From Lepidostoma basale (taxonomy: Eukaryota > Arthropoda > Insecta > Trichoptera > Lepidostomatidae), in NCBI GenBank assembly GCA_022606425.2, contig JAHDVF020000840.1, positions 3,100,001-3,164,000 of the forward strand: 64,000 bases of DNA, in the 5' to 3' direction. The notes under the pieces were generated by a model. It was not told where the DNA came from. It saw only the letters and a program-made list of their open reading frames with translations, and ran no database searches. Shown in pieces: positions 11,171 through 21,110 of the stretch. The stretch's first letter is position 1. Each line of letters starts with the position of its first letter. The position numbers were made by a program, and so were the translations under genes.

Positions 11171-11936
11171 CAATAAGTGTAAAACCAATCAAATTTATTT
11201 CAATATCTCTAAATGCGTAATTTTATCTTTTACGAGAGCATTGCGTACTGTTTATTACAGATACACAATGGATAACCAGCAACTTAAGCGTGTTTCAACG
11301 ATAAAGGATCTTGGTATCGTTTATGAAAGTAGGCTGACTTTCCATGCTCACATCGAGAGAATATGTGGAGTTGCACTGAAAATGTTGGGATTTATTCTCC
11401 GAACTGGTAGAGTTTTCAAGAATCCCTATGTTTTGCGAATTTTGTATAACTCATTGGTCCGGAGCCGGCTCGAGTGTGGCTCGGTGATATGGAGTCCCCA
11501 CGAGGCGAGATACTCGCTCATGTTAGAGAGGGTTCAGAAAAGATTTCTGAGATATCTCTACATGAGGGAGTTTGGTAGCTATCCGTGGCTTTATCCCACT
11601 GCATTCCTCTTGGGCATGCTGGGGACCAATAGTTTACAGATAAGAAGGGATGGGTGCACACTTACCCATTTCTTCAGACTTATCAGGGGATTCTTTGAGA
11701 ACTCCGTCATCTTGGAGGCTATCCATCTTTATGTTCCGGATGGCTATCTTCGACAGCGTCAGCACAGACTGTTTTATCTCCCAGCATGCAGAACCAACCT
11801 GCCTCTGGTGATGCCGGTGGGGAGAGCAATCAAACTGCTGAACATGATCGCTTCGGAGATCGATGTCTTTCATATTCGTGAAAGTACATTCAGAAGACAA
11901 ATACTCTTGACTTTGGAGAGTATTTTGTATTCCTAA
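11171..11936 (+). pseudogene. LINE-A RT C-terminal half (uninterrupted frame)
   Basis: About 254 codons stay open. Recognisable blocks in order are FNISKCVILSFTRA (after motif C), STIKDLGIVYESRLTFHAHI, LYNSLVRSRLECGSVIWSP, LERVQKRFLRYLYMRE, and the C-terminal HRLFYLPACRTNLPLVMPVG with NMIASEIDVFHI. These are the thumb and C-terminal regions of a non-LTR RT; the FADD catalytic motif lies upstream and is missing. The open frame extends upstream to 11094 only by chance through the RTE fragment. No stop interrupts it, so the copy is fairly young. Confidence 0.85.
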
Positions 11937-12068
11937 TGTCGAACCATCTCTCATGCGTTCCTGGTATTATATATTCCTTATGTTTTACCTGTTCTCAATA
12001 GATGCCTTAAACTATAAAAAATGTTTGTAATGTCTTTTGAGAAAATAAACTGATTTGATTTGATTTGA
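11171..12068 (+). mobile_element. LINE-A non-LTR retrotransposon, 5'-truncated
   Basis: This 898-bp copy is flanked by TCCAC at 11166-11170 and 12069-12073, a short TSD inside an RTE fragment. It contains the C-terminal half of a CR1/Jockey-type RT followed by a 3' UTR and the tail gatttgatttgatttgat. Six other partial copies in the window (16423, 17055, 17540, 31313, 36140, 59398) share the 3' UTR or frame. Lack of the catalytic palm means this copy could not move on its own. Confidence 0.8.
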
Positions 12069-12074
12069 TCCACG

Positions 12075-12227
12075 TATTCCTATCTTGTGCCTTTTATATT
12101 ATGATATTTAAGTTTACGCATAGTAAACTTAAATATGGATGGTAGTCCTATCTTGTATTCCTATCTTGTGCCTTTTATATTATGATATTTAAGTTTACGC
12201 ATAGTAAACTTAAATATGGATGGTAGG
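12075..12227. repeat. Two-copy tandem repeat with palindrome
   Basis: An 81-bp unit starts at 12075 and again at 12156. Each contains the perfect palindrome tatttaagtttac/gtaaacttaaata around a gcata loop. The unit begins with the RTE-derived tattcctatcttgtgcc, so the duplication seems to have arisen next to the LINE-A insertion. Confidence 0.8.
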
Positions 12228-12254
12228 TATTAGAATTTATACTTATCCCCAACG

Positions 12255-12350
12255 CGAATAATTTCATACTATTATGATGAAGAAACCTGCTCGTGTCAGG
12301 ATCAAAACCATGTTCCCTAGATTAAAAATTAAGTGTTTTATCCGCTAAAC
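12255..12350 (-). repeat. SINE2 diverged copy
   Basis: The minus strand resembles the SINE2 copies at 51775 and 63445, with a B-box-like block near aaaaccatgttccctaga and the conserved tattatgatgaag 3' segment. It is much diverged. Confidence 0.45.
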
Positions 12351-12404
12351 TAGTTTTTAGAAATAATTCAAAGTAAGCACAACGAGTTGTTTGTATTATA
12401 ACAA

Positions 12405-12545
12405 CTGGTGATGCCAACATCGGTTGGAGAAACAGCTGTAGCGACAATCTCATAACAAATAATAAATAAATTGTGATACGTATAAAAACTGATTTTAAAA
12501 TGAAAACATTGTTAAAGTATTTTAGTGTTTCAGTTAAAACAATCA
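12405..12545 (+). repeat. P2 PLE-like end, single copy
   Basis: The core at 12415-12440 reads CTGGTGATGCCAACATCGG, then TTGGAGAAACAGCTGTAGC. It is followed by the P2 tail: gacaatctcataa, aaattgtgatacgtat and a degraded aacagtgtttt. CTGATGA and GGCGAAAC have both mutated, so the ribozyme-like core is probably dead here. Confidence 0.55.
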
Positions 12546-12625
12546 AAATTATTATTATTACATGTGGCGGCTTAGTGGAAACAAATGTAATTTATTTGCA
12601 GTGTTAATAATGTGTTAATTTTTAA

Positions 12626-13076
12626 GGGGTTAGGGGCAGTCAGAGGTATGGAAAAAAAACTAGATTTTAAATGCTTTTTTTTGTTAGTAATTTATTTTAT
12701 TTTATAAACCCAACATTTAAAAATTATTATATTATGTTTTTGATTGATTGGACCCAAATTTAAAAAATATATAAAAATTATACATGAAGTTGTCGCTATA
12801 TCTGTTGGACCCTGTTCTATTTATTTTTATTTAAATGATTTTAGATGAACCAATAAGTTGTAAGTAGTTATAATGGTCACCGCAAAGCATCACTTATGGA
12901 ACAGGGTCCAACAAATATGGTGATAACTTTAAAAATAAAAATTTCTTCAAATTTTGGTTAAATTAAGTTAAAACATAATATAATAATTTAAAAATGTTGG
13001 TTTTATAAAATAAATTAAATTACTGAAAAAAAATGTAAATACTTGTTTTCTCTTACCTCTGACAGCCACTAACCCC
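12626..13076. mobile_element. 451-bp long-TIR MITE with TTAA duplication
   Basis: TTAA at 12622-12625 and 13077-13080 brackets inverted ends starting GGGGTTAGGGGCAGTCAGAGG and GGGGTTAGTGGCTGTCAGAGG (right end, complemented). The inverted arms continue for roughly 190 bp through a gttggaccctgtt / aacagggtccaac pair, leaving a short unique centre containing ggtcaccgcaaagc. No transposase is present. The long arms and TTAA site suggest a piggyBac-mobilised foldback MITE. A half copy in the opposite orientation is at 30171-30389. Confidence 0.75.
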
Positions 13077-13089
13077 TTAACTCAGTGCA

Positions 13090-13570
13090 TGTATCTTATC
13101 ACATGTTATATATAAAAAAATTCGGGCGTTGGGATATTAGATAAACTCAAAGATGAACGGGATGAGATTAAGTAACCAGTTTTAAACCCAAGCCCTTTCC
13201 ACACAGTCACAACTGCAGTACAAAGATATTGCGTCAGACGCATGTTGCAAGATGCACTGTTTGGACGTAATATGAAATATTTGAAAATCACACCTCGAGG
13301 TGAAAAATACACCTACACGCTGTTAAATAGTAAACAAAATAAAATAATAATACTTATCGTACGTATTAAAGATACTCAAACGTATTTAAAATAAAATAAA
13401 ATGAAGATTTACCATAATACTACATAACTTATTCACAATTTTAACTTTTTTACTAATAATTTTATATATCCACTGATTAAAAGATGGCAGTACTTGGAAT
13501 TTCAGCCACAACTATTATTTAAAAAAAAAATTGTCTTTTGAACCAAATTATGGTTTTTATAATTTTTTTA
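13090..13570. other. Unassigned AT-rich sequence
   Basis: No supported feature. The frame 13106-13312 minus has no motif. Confidence 0.35.
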
Positions 13571-13574
13571 AATA

Positions 13575-13700
13575 TTGATTCTCATGACATGTGATAGGTA
13601 GCTATTCTATCGCCATTTTATTGTCACGCGAATACTACACCAAACCAAAGACAACGTTGACATCAATTAAAATAACCATACCGTAGTTAAATACAAAGTT
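13575..13700 (-). repeat. SINE1 body fragment beside a P6 scrap
   Basis: The minus strand carries the SINE1 body (catgtcatgagaatcaat and aaaatggcgat blocks). From 13650 the sequence changes to catcaattaaaataacc and accatacc, the end of the P6 family seen at 16660-16700. Confidence 0.6.
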
Positions 13701-13739
13701 TTTATTTATTTATTTATATTTTTAAATGTCTAACCACAA

Positions 13740-13910
13740 AAGTGAGTGCTTCATATGAAAATTTGATATTAATTTACATGTTTCGAAGGCTTTACACTTT
13801 CATCATCGGGAAAACAATAGTTTATATCGTTCTTCCAATGATGAAAGTGTAAAGCCTTCGAAACATGTCGAGACCAAAAAACTCAAAAGTGAAAGAAACA
13901 ATAAATAATG
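13740..13910. repeat. P3 PLE-like inverted pair with hammerhead-like cores
   Basis: Cores lie at 13777-13810 (minus) and 13836-13869 (plus). The plus core reads CAATGATGAAAGTGTAAAGCC, then TTCGAAACATGTCG. The arms are near-perfect complements and the spacer is only about 25 bp, so the transcript would fold into a tight hairpin. Confidence 0.6.
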
Positions 13911-14119
13911 AAAATTAAATAAAAATGTGAAAAATCTTTTTAAAATGGATATTTAGTTAAAATCCACTGATGTTTTTGTACTCAACCGGTTTCTGGAGAA
14001 AACAGTGTTTCAATTCTTAAAAAAATTGTAATTTTAGAATTTTGCAGTGTTAACGCCTTAAGTTTATCTAAAATTGGTATAAATTTGTTAAACGTAAAAA
14101 ATTGCGTAGATTTTCCCGG

Positions 14120-14315
14120 TTGGTAGCAATATGTATTTTGGGATTTTGTGAAAATCCGTGTAGCTCGTCTCTTCGTACCGACGTTTCGAAGATTGTTGCA
14201 GTCTCCATCTTCAAGGTGGTTATGACCACTTGAAGATGAAGACTGCAACGATCTCCGAAACGTCGGTACGAAGAGACGAGCTACACGGTTTTCCGAAAAT
14301 CCCAAAATACATTTT
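14120..14315. repeat. P7 PLE-like inverted pair
   Basis: A dyad of about 90-bp arms centres near 14222. The plus arm holds CTTGAAGATGAAGACTGCAA and CGATCTCCGAAACGTCGG; the minus arm holds the equivalent GAAGATGGAGACTGCAACA with TCTTCGAAACGTCGG. The core follows the GAAGAT-stem-GAAAC-GTC plan of the other P families. The outer arms (tacgaagagacgagcta and its complement) differ from all other families in the window. Confidence 0.6.
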
Positions 14316-14319
14316 GTTT

Positions 14320-15118
14320 AATCATATTATCTAAAAGAAAGACTGCTAAGCACCGACCATTAGATAATCGTTTTTCCAATAAAATTTTCCGTATACATTT
14401 ATGTACTAAAGTACTAGATACGAAGCTTATGAAGTGTGTAGGAGATTACTAGTTTTTCTTCAAAAAAATTCTGTGTCTGCGGGGAACGGAATATATCCAA
14501 CAATATTAATGATCTAATCGGTGCTTACACAGGTATTCTCTTTGTAAATATCTATTTATCGGAAATTATACAACTTTAATTGCGTTAAATATATTGTATT
14601 AATTGCACAAGAAATTATTACCTGTAGTGGTTTTCCTTCGCAGTGTACAGTGTACTATTTATGTATTTGCAATACATTGATTTATTTATGATGAATCCAT
14701 TAATACAAATAATACACAAATTGTAATCCTCAGCAGGCTTTTAGCTAAATGGTTGATTTTTAAATTAATGTTTAAATCAAATTTGGGTAAATAATGAAGA
14801 AATTTGTTTTTGTAAAATATATAAAATAACGAATATTAAGTTTTATTCTACTTGATTTTAAGGCTTTGACCGGTTTCGGCAGCTCAACTAAATATTATAT
14901 ATGTATTGCATATTACAAACGAATTTGTTTTATATATTAATTTATTTTCATTAATTACAATTATATTCAAATAACAACATTAGTTTTACAAATTTAGGGA
15001 TATAAATTTAGGGTCCAAGGCGTTTATTATTTTTTTTCATTGTAAATAAAAAAGTAATAATAATGCTCTTGGAAAAAACATTTTTTTAAATTTACTGATA
15101 GTTATATAAATATGTTTT
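14320..15118. other. Unassigned AT-rich sequence with one P8 scrap
   Basis: The block ttgaccggtttcggcagct at about 14867-14886 matches the P8 core (minus strand). The rest is unassigned. Confidence 0.4.
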
Positions 15119-15119
15119 T

Positions 15120-15790
15120 GTTTCATCATTAAATGTTTAAATTTGAGACACTGTTTGGTCGCAACAGCTGTTTCACCTGCGTGTGTTGGCATAATCAGTC
15201 ACTCATTTCCCTCATCTTGTTATTATATTTGCTTAAAACATTCAGTGTAATTTCTTCACGTAACTATGAATAATCACACAAATATTTTTTGTTCTCTATT
15301 TAAATGTTAGGAATAAGCCTTCATGTTAGGAATAAACCTAAGGAACAGAGTCAGAAACGATACGGTGAGAGAAAAAAAAAGGTCACTGACATCATCCACC
15401 GGGTGACGACTCTAAAATGGCAATGGGCAAGTCACGTAGCCAGAAGCTCAGATGAAAAGTGGACAAGAATACTGCTGACTTGGAGGCCGTGGACGGCAAA
15501 GAGAAGTGCAGGGCGACCGCAACTACGGTGGAAGGATGATCTGAACAGACACGTTGGAATAACCTGGATGCAGTCTGCACAGGACAGAGTGACAGAGTCC
15601 AGGAGGCTGAGGAAGAAGAAGAAGAAGAAAATTTAAATTAAATCTTTTTTGTTGAATAATTTGTTGTTTTTAACACCTGATGATACCAAATATAGGTTGG
15701 TGAAACAGCTTTCGTGACTCACTCATAAATAAATTATATAAATACGTAATAACAGTGTTTCAAATATAAACAATTAATATTTTTTATTTT
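15120..15790. repeat. P2 PLE-like inverted pair split by an RTE insertion
   Basis: The left core (minus) lies at about 15162-15198, with caacagctgtttcacctgc. The right core (plus) lies at 15677-15713, with CCTGATGATACCAAA, GGTTGGTGAAACAGC and the tail aatacgtaataacagtgttt. Both are decayed. The RTE copy at 15304-15640 sits between them. Confidence 0.55.
15304..15640 (+). pseudogene. RTE-like C-terminal fragment with (GAA)n tail
   Basis: The 110-codon frame reads KVTDIIHRVTTLKWQWASHVA, then WRPWTAKRSAGRPQLRWKDDL and WMQSAQDR. The order LKWxWA-HVAR, GRPxxRWxDDL, W.Q.AQDR is the RTE/BovB-like C-terminus. It ends in gaagaagaagaagaaa. Short ATTTAAAT sequences at both junctions (about 15297 and 15632) may be a TSD. 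The catalytic RT part is missing. Confidence 0.8.
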
Positions 15791-16074
15791 GTATGTGGAT
15801 TTTTTATTCTATAGTAAAATCGAGCGAGACTTATGTACAATTTGGTACATTTCCACACAGTGTACCCGGGCTAGTGTTCTGTTTGAGTACTGCGGAAGAC
15901 GGAAGCCGGTTATGCGTGCATCAACTCACTGCCTGCTAGAATTACACATAACATAGCCGTGCGTAAGCCATTCGAACACACAAATAAGTATCAAACAGTA
16001 GTAAATAAGTAAAATTTTATACTTTTATATGAAGCACATAAAGTAAAGTAGTGTAAATCAATCAACATTTGTTT
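15790..16074. other. Unassigned sequence
   Basis: Nothing supported, although it is slightly less AT-rich near 15850-15970. Confidence 0.3.
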
Positions 16075-16078
16075 TTAA

Positions 16079-16397
16079 CCACCCTACCTATTTGAACGTA
16101 CGTGATACGTTCACTTTGACTGTATCATTCTACGATATCCCGTTACACGTACGGGCTTGAGAAAAAGTAATGTACCTAAAATGTTCAAAGTTTTAGGTAT
16201 ACGCGCGTGTGCCATCAAAACTTGAGCACAAGTCTTCATAAATATGATAGTTTTACAAGGGGCAGGCGAAGTGTGCGGCCGAGTATTTGACGTTTCGTAA
16301 TTTAAAAAAATAAAATTTGGATGTAATTAAATTTCATTAATAAAAAACCTGCTTGTTTTTTGCGCGTTCCTCGGAAAATAACCCAAAGGTAGGGCGG
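16079..16397. mobile_element. TTAA-flanked 320-bp MITE, copy 1
   Basis: Left end CCACCCTACCTATTTGAACG follows TTAA (16075-16078); the right end is the complement of CCGCCCTACCTTTGGG, followed by a TTTTAA. The interior matches 20790-21106 along its full length, including atgatagttttacaagggg and gtgtgcggccgagtatttg. Short TIRs and TTAA suggest a piggyBac-type passenger. No coding capacity. Confidence 0.75.
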
Positions 16398-16422
16398 TTT
16401 TAAACCACTTTATTTTTCAAAT

Positions 16423-16612
16423 CAAATCAAATCAGTTTATTTCATCAACAGACATTACAAAATTAATTTTATAATGCATCTTGTACAGGTAAAATAATAT
16501 ATTGTGAATAGCATATTACCAGAAACGCATGGGAGATGGTTCAACATTAGAAAGACAGGATACTCTCCAGAATTAAGAGTATTTGCCTTCTGAACGTACT
16601 TTCACTAATATG
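16423..16612 (-). repeat. LINE-A 3' UTR copy
   Basis: Plus-strand caaatcaaatcaaatcag is the complement of the (TGATT)n tail. The stretch ends in the codons for ESTFRRQILLTLES-like sequence around 16570-16610 on the minus strand. 5'-truncated just inside the ORF. Confidence 0.7.
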
Positions 16613-16614
16613 AA

Positions 16615-16700
16615 CAACAGTTGTTATACTGCCCTGATTAAGCTTGGGTCCAAGCGAAACTAGTTGGCATCAATTATAATAACCATACCGTGGCTAAATA
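16615..16700 (+). repeat. P6 PLE-like end
   Basis: The core reads CCTGATTAAGCTTGGGTCCA, then AGCGAAACTAGTTGGC, followed by ataataaccataccgtgg. It matches the right arm of the inverted pair at 19075-19200. Confidence 0.5.
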
Positions 16701-17050
16701 CAAATCTTTTAATTTAAAAATTAAAAAAAAAATCGTATCACTTAATTTACCAGGTACATTTACAATTTATTAATATATTAATATTTTTTTATTACATTAT
16801 TAATAAAACACTACGATACACAACGATATTGGCTTGAATTAATTGCGCCATACAATGAGAAATATTTTTTTAAACTTTGGTAGTTACACAATGAAACATA
16901 TTATTTTGTCGACACAATCGACAATCAAATGGTATGTACTATAGATATCATAGGTAAGAGAAAAAAACATTGATTACCAGTCAAGATTATAAATAGTACG
17001 ACATACTTGTTTATATTACTATGGTGGCGTCCTTTTCAAAAGTGTTATAA
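16700..17050. other. Unassigned AT-rich sequence
   Basis: No feature supported. Confidence 0.3.
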
Positions 17051-17054
17051 TATT

Positions 17055-17480
17055 ATACACCGAACCATCTCTTATGCGTTCCTGGTATATATACGAGTAA
17101 TTACGTTTCACCTTTTATTTAACCATTATTATATTTTATGAGAAGGACTAGAGAAACGAGTCAAATGCTCAAAAGGATTGTCCACCAACGAGCAAACAGG
17201 ATAAGCCTTAACATTATTAAAAAAATAGTCATCTGGGTTTGCTTATTACTATCGAAGAGAGGGAATGGTTGAGGGAAGAAATTGCAGAGGCCGTCCAAAG
17301 GACGCCTATATGGACCAGGTGATGGAAGACATGCAAGCTTGTTGCAGACCAATCTACAGGATTGCAACCGTGAAGAAGATATTTTAAAATAAATAAATAA
17401 ATGTTCCTAAACCTTAATCTTTCATATTTGTTTTTAATATCTTTGAGAAAGAAACTGATTTGATTTGATTTGAAAATGTG
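17055..17480 (+). repeat. LINE-A 3' UTR, interrupted by an RTE piece
   Basis: The start (cgaaccatctcttatgcgtt, 17061-17080) and end (gaaactgatttgatttgatt) are LINE-A 3' UTR. The region between about 17140 and 17400 is an RTE fragment, so one retroelement landed in the tail of another. Confidence 0.65.
17140..17395 (+). pseudogene. RTE-F C-terminal fragment
   Basis: One plus-strand frame reads GMVEGRNCRGRPKDAYMDQV and MEDMQACCRPIYRI. GRPKxAYMDQV is the typical RTE-like C-terminal block. It lacks everything upstream and carries stops. The tail is aaaataaataaataaatg. Confidence 0.6.
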
Positions 17481-17539
17481 CGCCGCGCCATTTACATCGA
17501 ATAATTCCTTATCCGAAGCTAAAATAACAAAAGCCTATC

Positions 17540-17935
17540 CTTTTGGGCATGCTGGAGACCAATAGCTTACAGATAAGAAGAGATGGGTGCACCCTTACCC
17601 ATTTCTTCAGACTTATCAGGGGATTCTTTGAGAATTCCGTCATCTTGGAGGCTATCCATCTTTATGTTCCGGATGGTTATCTTCGACAGCGGCAGCACAG
17701 ACTGTTTTATCTCCCAGCATGCACAACCAACCTGCCTCTGGCGATGCCGGTGGGGAGAGCAATCAAGCTGCTGAACATGATCGCTTCACTCTTGACTTTG
17801 GAGAGTATTTTGTATTAATATCCACTATATTATATATTTATTATAGTTTACCTGTTCTCAATAGATGTCTTAAACTATAAAAAATGTCTGTAATATCTTT
17901 TGAGAAAATAAACTGATTTGATTTGATTTGATATC
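17540..17935 (+). pseudogene. LINE-A C-terminus, 5'-truncated
   Basis: The frame from 17543 reads LQIRRDGCTLTHFFRLIRGF, then HRLFYLPACTTNLPLAMPVG. Compared with 11171-12068 about 40 bp are deleted after NMIAS, removing the SEIDVFHI segment before LLTLESILY. The 3' UTR and (TGATT)n tail follow to 17935. Confidence 0.8.
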
Positions 17936-17944
17936 CAAAAAATC

Positions 17945-18185
17945 TCTAAAATTGCTGTGCACAATGGTGTTCTTGTGGAAGTGAAGCATAGAAGAACTGG
18001 CAAGAGAAAGATGAAACCGTGGCATGATCTAATAAATCATATATTGAATGTCACCAACGTGACGAGCCGGAGAAATCGACATGCGTGCATGACTCGACGT
18101 ATGAATATCGAGGAAGCGAAAGAAGTATATCAGGAAAGAACAGTGTGGCGGTCCATTATTTCTACTGTGTGATGGTTAGTTAGTA
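17945..18185 (+). pseudogene. RTE-D 3' end
   Basis: The 71-codon frame reads GKRKMKPWHDLINHILNVTN, then CMTRRMNIEEAKEVYQERT, the last segment of the RTE-D protein. The usual GVMVS ending and (GTTA)n tail (gatggttagttagtaag) follow. GRPRKT has become GKRKMK, so this copy has drifted. Confidence 0.75.
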
Positions 18186-18189
18186 AGTA

Positions 18190-18910
18190 AGATATTGCTT
18201 GAAAGGGAAAACATATCCGAATTACTCTTCCTATCGGCATCAATATATTAGTTGGCTCTGCATGACTACAGACGATGTTGGCGTACCGATGAAAAACATC
18301 AAAAGTTATTTGCTTAGAAATATTAGAGTTTTAAATAAAGTTAACAGTAAACCCTTCTCGTCCTGAGTTCAAAGAAATTGTACACCAGCTTACCCAAGCA
18401 AAACAACGTTCGTAATGTTCCGTACTATCTCAGGTAAAGGGTTCTATAGAATTTAAATAATACCCTCTCAAACATTAGGGAATGTTTAGGAATAGAAATA
18501 TTTTTATTAAATATTCATATGAAGCACTCACTTTAGACATTTAAAAAATATAAAATAAATTTAAAAAAACATTCTTTCTTCTTTCTGGGAAGGAGTAACA
18601 GACTTCCGAGTCTCACTCCAATTAGTCACAAGATCCAAGTCCAAATCTTTGAGCAATCTCGAAATTTAGGAAATAAAAAAAGTAATTAAAAATAAAGAAA
18701 ATATTATAAATAATTAAATAAATTTAACGACAAGTCCAATGAAGGATTTATTTCCTTTGTTGTAATTAATTACCTGAACCCCAATAAGAACTTTAAATTA
18801 TTTTTTTAAAATTTAAATTGAATCATAATATTTGTTATAACAAAATCATAAACGTTCCAAAATAAATCTGTATAACATCTATCAGAGCATGTAAACAATT
18901 TTAAAATATT
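18190..18910. other. Unassigned AT-rich sequence
   Basis: A block tcatatgaagcactcacttt at about 18517 recurs in complement at 13741, beside the P3 pair there, and is perhaps the outer end of P3. Otherwise unassigned. Confidence 0.35.
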
Positions 18911-18914
18911 TAAA

Positions 18915-18995
18915 AAAATGTAACTTTATAATATGTATTACTGAAGAAGGACTGTTTGTCCGAAACATGTCTATGTAATTAATTTTTTTTAATAT
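18915..18995 (+). repeat. P4 PLE-like end with hammerhead-like core
   Basis: The core reads CTGAAGAA, GGAC-tgttt-GTCC (a perfect 4-bp stem II), GAAAC, ATGTC. Flanking ATTAC and GTAAT could form part of stem I. This is one of the best-preserved single cores and resembles the one in the intact PLE at 57380-57413. Confidence 0.55.
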
Positions 18996-19074
18996 AAATG
19001 TTGTATATACAAAGTATATAAAAAAGAAAAAAGATAAAACTAAATATTTAACTACGGTATGTTTATTATATTTG

Positions 19075-19200
19075 ATGCCAACTTGTTTCGCTTGGACCCA
19101 AGCTTCAAGCAACTGTTGTTGTACTGCCCTGATGTAGCTTAGGTCCAAGCGAAACTAGTTGGCATCAAATATAATAACCGTACCGTGGTTATATACAAAG
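19075..19200. repeat. P6 PLE-like inverted pair
   Basis: Left arm ttgatgccaacttgtttcgc and right arm gcgaaactagttggcatcaa are complementary, with CTGATGTAGCTTAGGTCCAA in the right core and only a short loop. The terminal GTC is replaced by TTG, so cleavage is not expected from this copy. Confidence 0.5.
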
Positions 19201-19544
19201 TATTTTTTTATTCATTTTGTATGTTGAATTGAATTGAATGATTTTTCCTGGAATAGAAACCAATAATTGGGTCTTACCTAATACTAAACAGTTTATGTAT
19301 ATTGTTTATATGGTATTTTTTTTATTTCACAATTGTTCTGTATCTTCTTTGTGTATAAAAAGTTTTATTTTATTTTTTTGTATTCTGTAGTAAGGAGCGA
19401 TTCGGTAATGTACTGTTATGTTTATGATTTAAAAAATTAACAAATTGAAATAAAAATAAAGCCCATTATTTTTGCTGGTTCTTAGGATTCCACTTGGGTT
19501 TTTAATGTGGTAGTTTCCTGTTTCTTTCCACGTTATATTAGAAG

Positions 19545-19660
19545 TTGGAATGGGGTTCTTTTATTGACCATTATGTATCGAAGTGAAGCGTGGAAAAGAA
19601 GGATCAAATTATAATAAAACAAAAGAAAAGAAAAAAAGATCTCGTAGAAGAATGTGTTTT
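19545..19660 (+). pseudogene. RTE-D internal scrap
   Basis: tgtatcgaagtgaagcgtgg encodes MYRSEAW, the LYGSEAW block of RTE-D, and the downstream agatctcgtagaagaatgtg encodes RSRRRMC. The intervening sequence is deleted. Confidence 0.5.
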
Positions 19661-19669
19661 TATCTAACT

Positions 19670-19915
19670 ACCTAACTAATTAACCATCACGCCGTCTATC
19701 CGGAGGGGTAGGCAGAAAGAATGAATAGACTGCCACACTTTTCTTTCCTGACATATTCCTCTCGCTTCCTCCTCATTCATACATCGTGTTATGTACGCGA
19801 GTCGATTTCTCTGACTCCTCACGTGGCTGACTTTCAATATTTGATTTATTTGATCGTGCCACATTTTCCTCGGTCTTCCTCTATTTCTGGTTCCATTTAC
19901 ATCGTGTTACTTTAT
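19670..19915 (-). pseudogene. RTE-D 3' end
   Basis: The minus strand reads MWHDQINQILKVSHVRSQRN, then YITRCMNEEEARGICQERKV and a GDGVMV-type ending (here DGVMVN). The (GTTA)n tail is seen on the plus strand as ctaactaattaacc at 19672-19685. 5'-truncated. Confidence 0.75.
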
Positions 19916-19974
19916 TATTTATTTATATTATTTAATGAAAGTGAACCAAAATAACGAAAGCATCATGTTGGTTC

Positions 19975-20460
19975 TAACACATGGAAAGAATGAATGATGA
20001 ATTAATTCGAAAAGAAAATGAGGAATTAATACGGAACTATAATATAAATGTCGACCTTCGTGGCAGAGTGGTAAGAGCTCTGACTTTCATACCGAAGGTG
20101 TGGCAGGTTCCCGGCGATGGCAGTGTGATTGTCACACTATCTTTGGTCTGGGGTAGAATTCTCGTGACAATAAAATGGCGATAGATTGGGCTACCTATCA
20201 CATGTCATAAGAATCAGTATAATAGCTAAAATAAATTGTATAATACAGTAATTGTGTTCAAACGACCTGTTGTATACAAGGAAAATAGAAGAAGTTTAAA
20301 GAAAACGTGGCACATTTAAAATTTAATATCACGTGAAGAGTCGGAGAAATCGACGCGCGTGTATTACACGATGTATGAATGAAAAACAGTGTGGCGGTCC
20401 ATTCTTTCTACTTACCCCTTCGTGGAAACGGCGTGATGGTTGGTTAGCTAGTTATGTTCA
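19975..20460 (+). pseudogene. RTE-D piece interrupted by SINE1
   Basis: The left part (19975-20055) encodes MERMNDELI, the HMERMNEE block. The right part (20281-20460) encodes a decayed KTWH...SILST and ends in cgtggaaacggcgtgatgg with the tail. SINE1 lies between and therefore inserted into an existing RTE-D copy. Confidence 0.65.
20056..20280 (+). repeat. SINE1, near full length
   Basis: The head shows an A box (tggcagagtgg), a tRNA-like stretch and a B box decayed to ggttcccggcgatgg. The body follows, with a conserved gtgtgattgtcacac palindrome, aaaatggcgatagatt, catgtcataagaatca and the 3' tail gttcaaacgacctgttgtat. About 225 bp. RNA polymerase III transcription and LINE-dependent movement are inferred from the family type. 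Confidence 0.8.
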
Positions 20461-20785
20461 GTTAGTTTATTTCGTTTGCTCGCATTAGTGGATAACGTTC
20501 CCTGGCGAGCGACCGGCAGTGTGTTGATGAAATGTCAAATTACTTCACCGTTGGCGACTCGCCGTAATAATATGGACATCGCCATATTGCACCTAAGAAT
20601 TTTGTTGCCTAATGTGGCTCTGTTTCTAGGGCTTTCGAGAAGTTTCGAGATACTGCTGGAAATACGCAAAACCTACACGGGGTGTATAATTCTGTCTTCA
20701 TTCATTCTCTCATATGTTCAAATCATCATTTTTTTTAGACGATTCCACCAGTTTCACAACAGTAAGTCTTCGAGCTATCAACTAT
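20460..20785. other. Unassigned sequence with a 131-codon frame running into the next MITE
   Basis: The frame at 20476-20871 has no domain and its last 27 codons lie in the MITE that follows, so it is not treated as a gene. A short ctcatatgttcaaatcatc near 20709 resembles minus-strand RTE-D. Confidence 0.35.
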
Positions 20786-20789
20786 TTAA

Positions 20790-21106
20790 CCACCCTACGT
20801 ATTTGAACGTACGTGATACATTCACTTTGACTGTACCATTCTGCGCTATCCCGTATCACGTACGCGCTTGAGAAAAAGAAATGTACCTAAAATGTACAAA
20901 CTGTTAGGGATACGCGCGTGTGCCAACAACATTTGAGTACAAGTCTTCGTAAATATGATAGTTTTACAAGGGGTAGGCCAAGTGTGCGGCCGAGTATTTG
21001 ACGTTTCATATTTTTTAAAAATAAAATTAATATGTAATTAAATTTCATTAATAAAAATCTTACTTTTTTTGCACGTTTCTCGGAAAATTACCTGAAGGTA
21101 GGGCGG
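20790..21106. mobile_element. TTAA-flanked 320-bp MITE, copy 2
   Basis: Bracketed by perfect TTAA at 20786-20789 and 21107-21110. Ends are CCACCCTACGTATTTG and the complement of CCGCCCTACCTTCAGG. It is collinear with 16079-16397 with many substitutions. Non-coding. Confidence 0.8.
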
Positions 21107-21110
21107 TTAA

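Noticed and set aside
20476..20871. 131-codon plus-strand frame
   Set aside because: No domain, and its last 27 codons lie inside a TTAA-flanked MITE.
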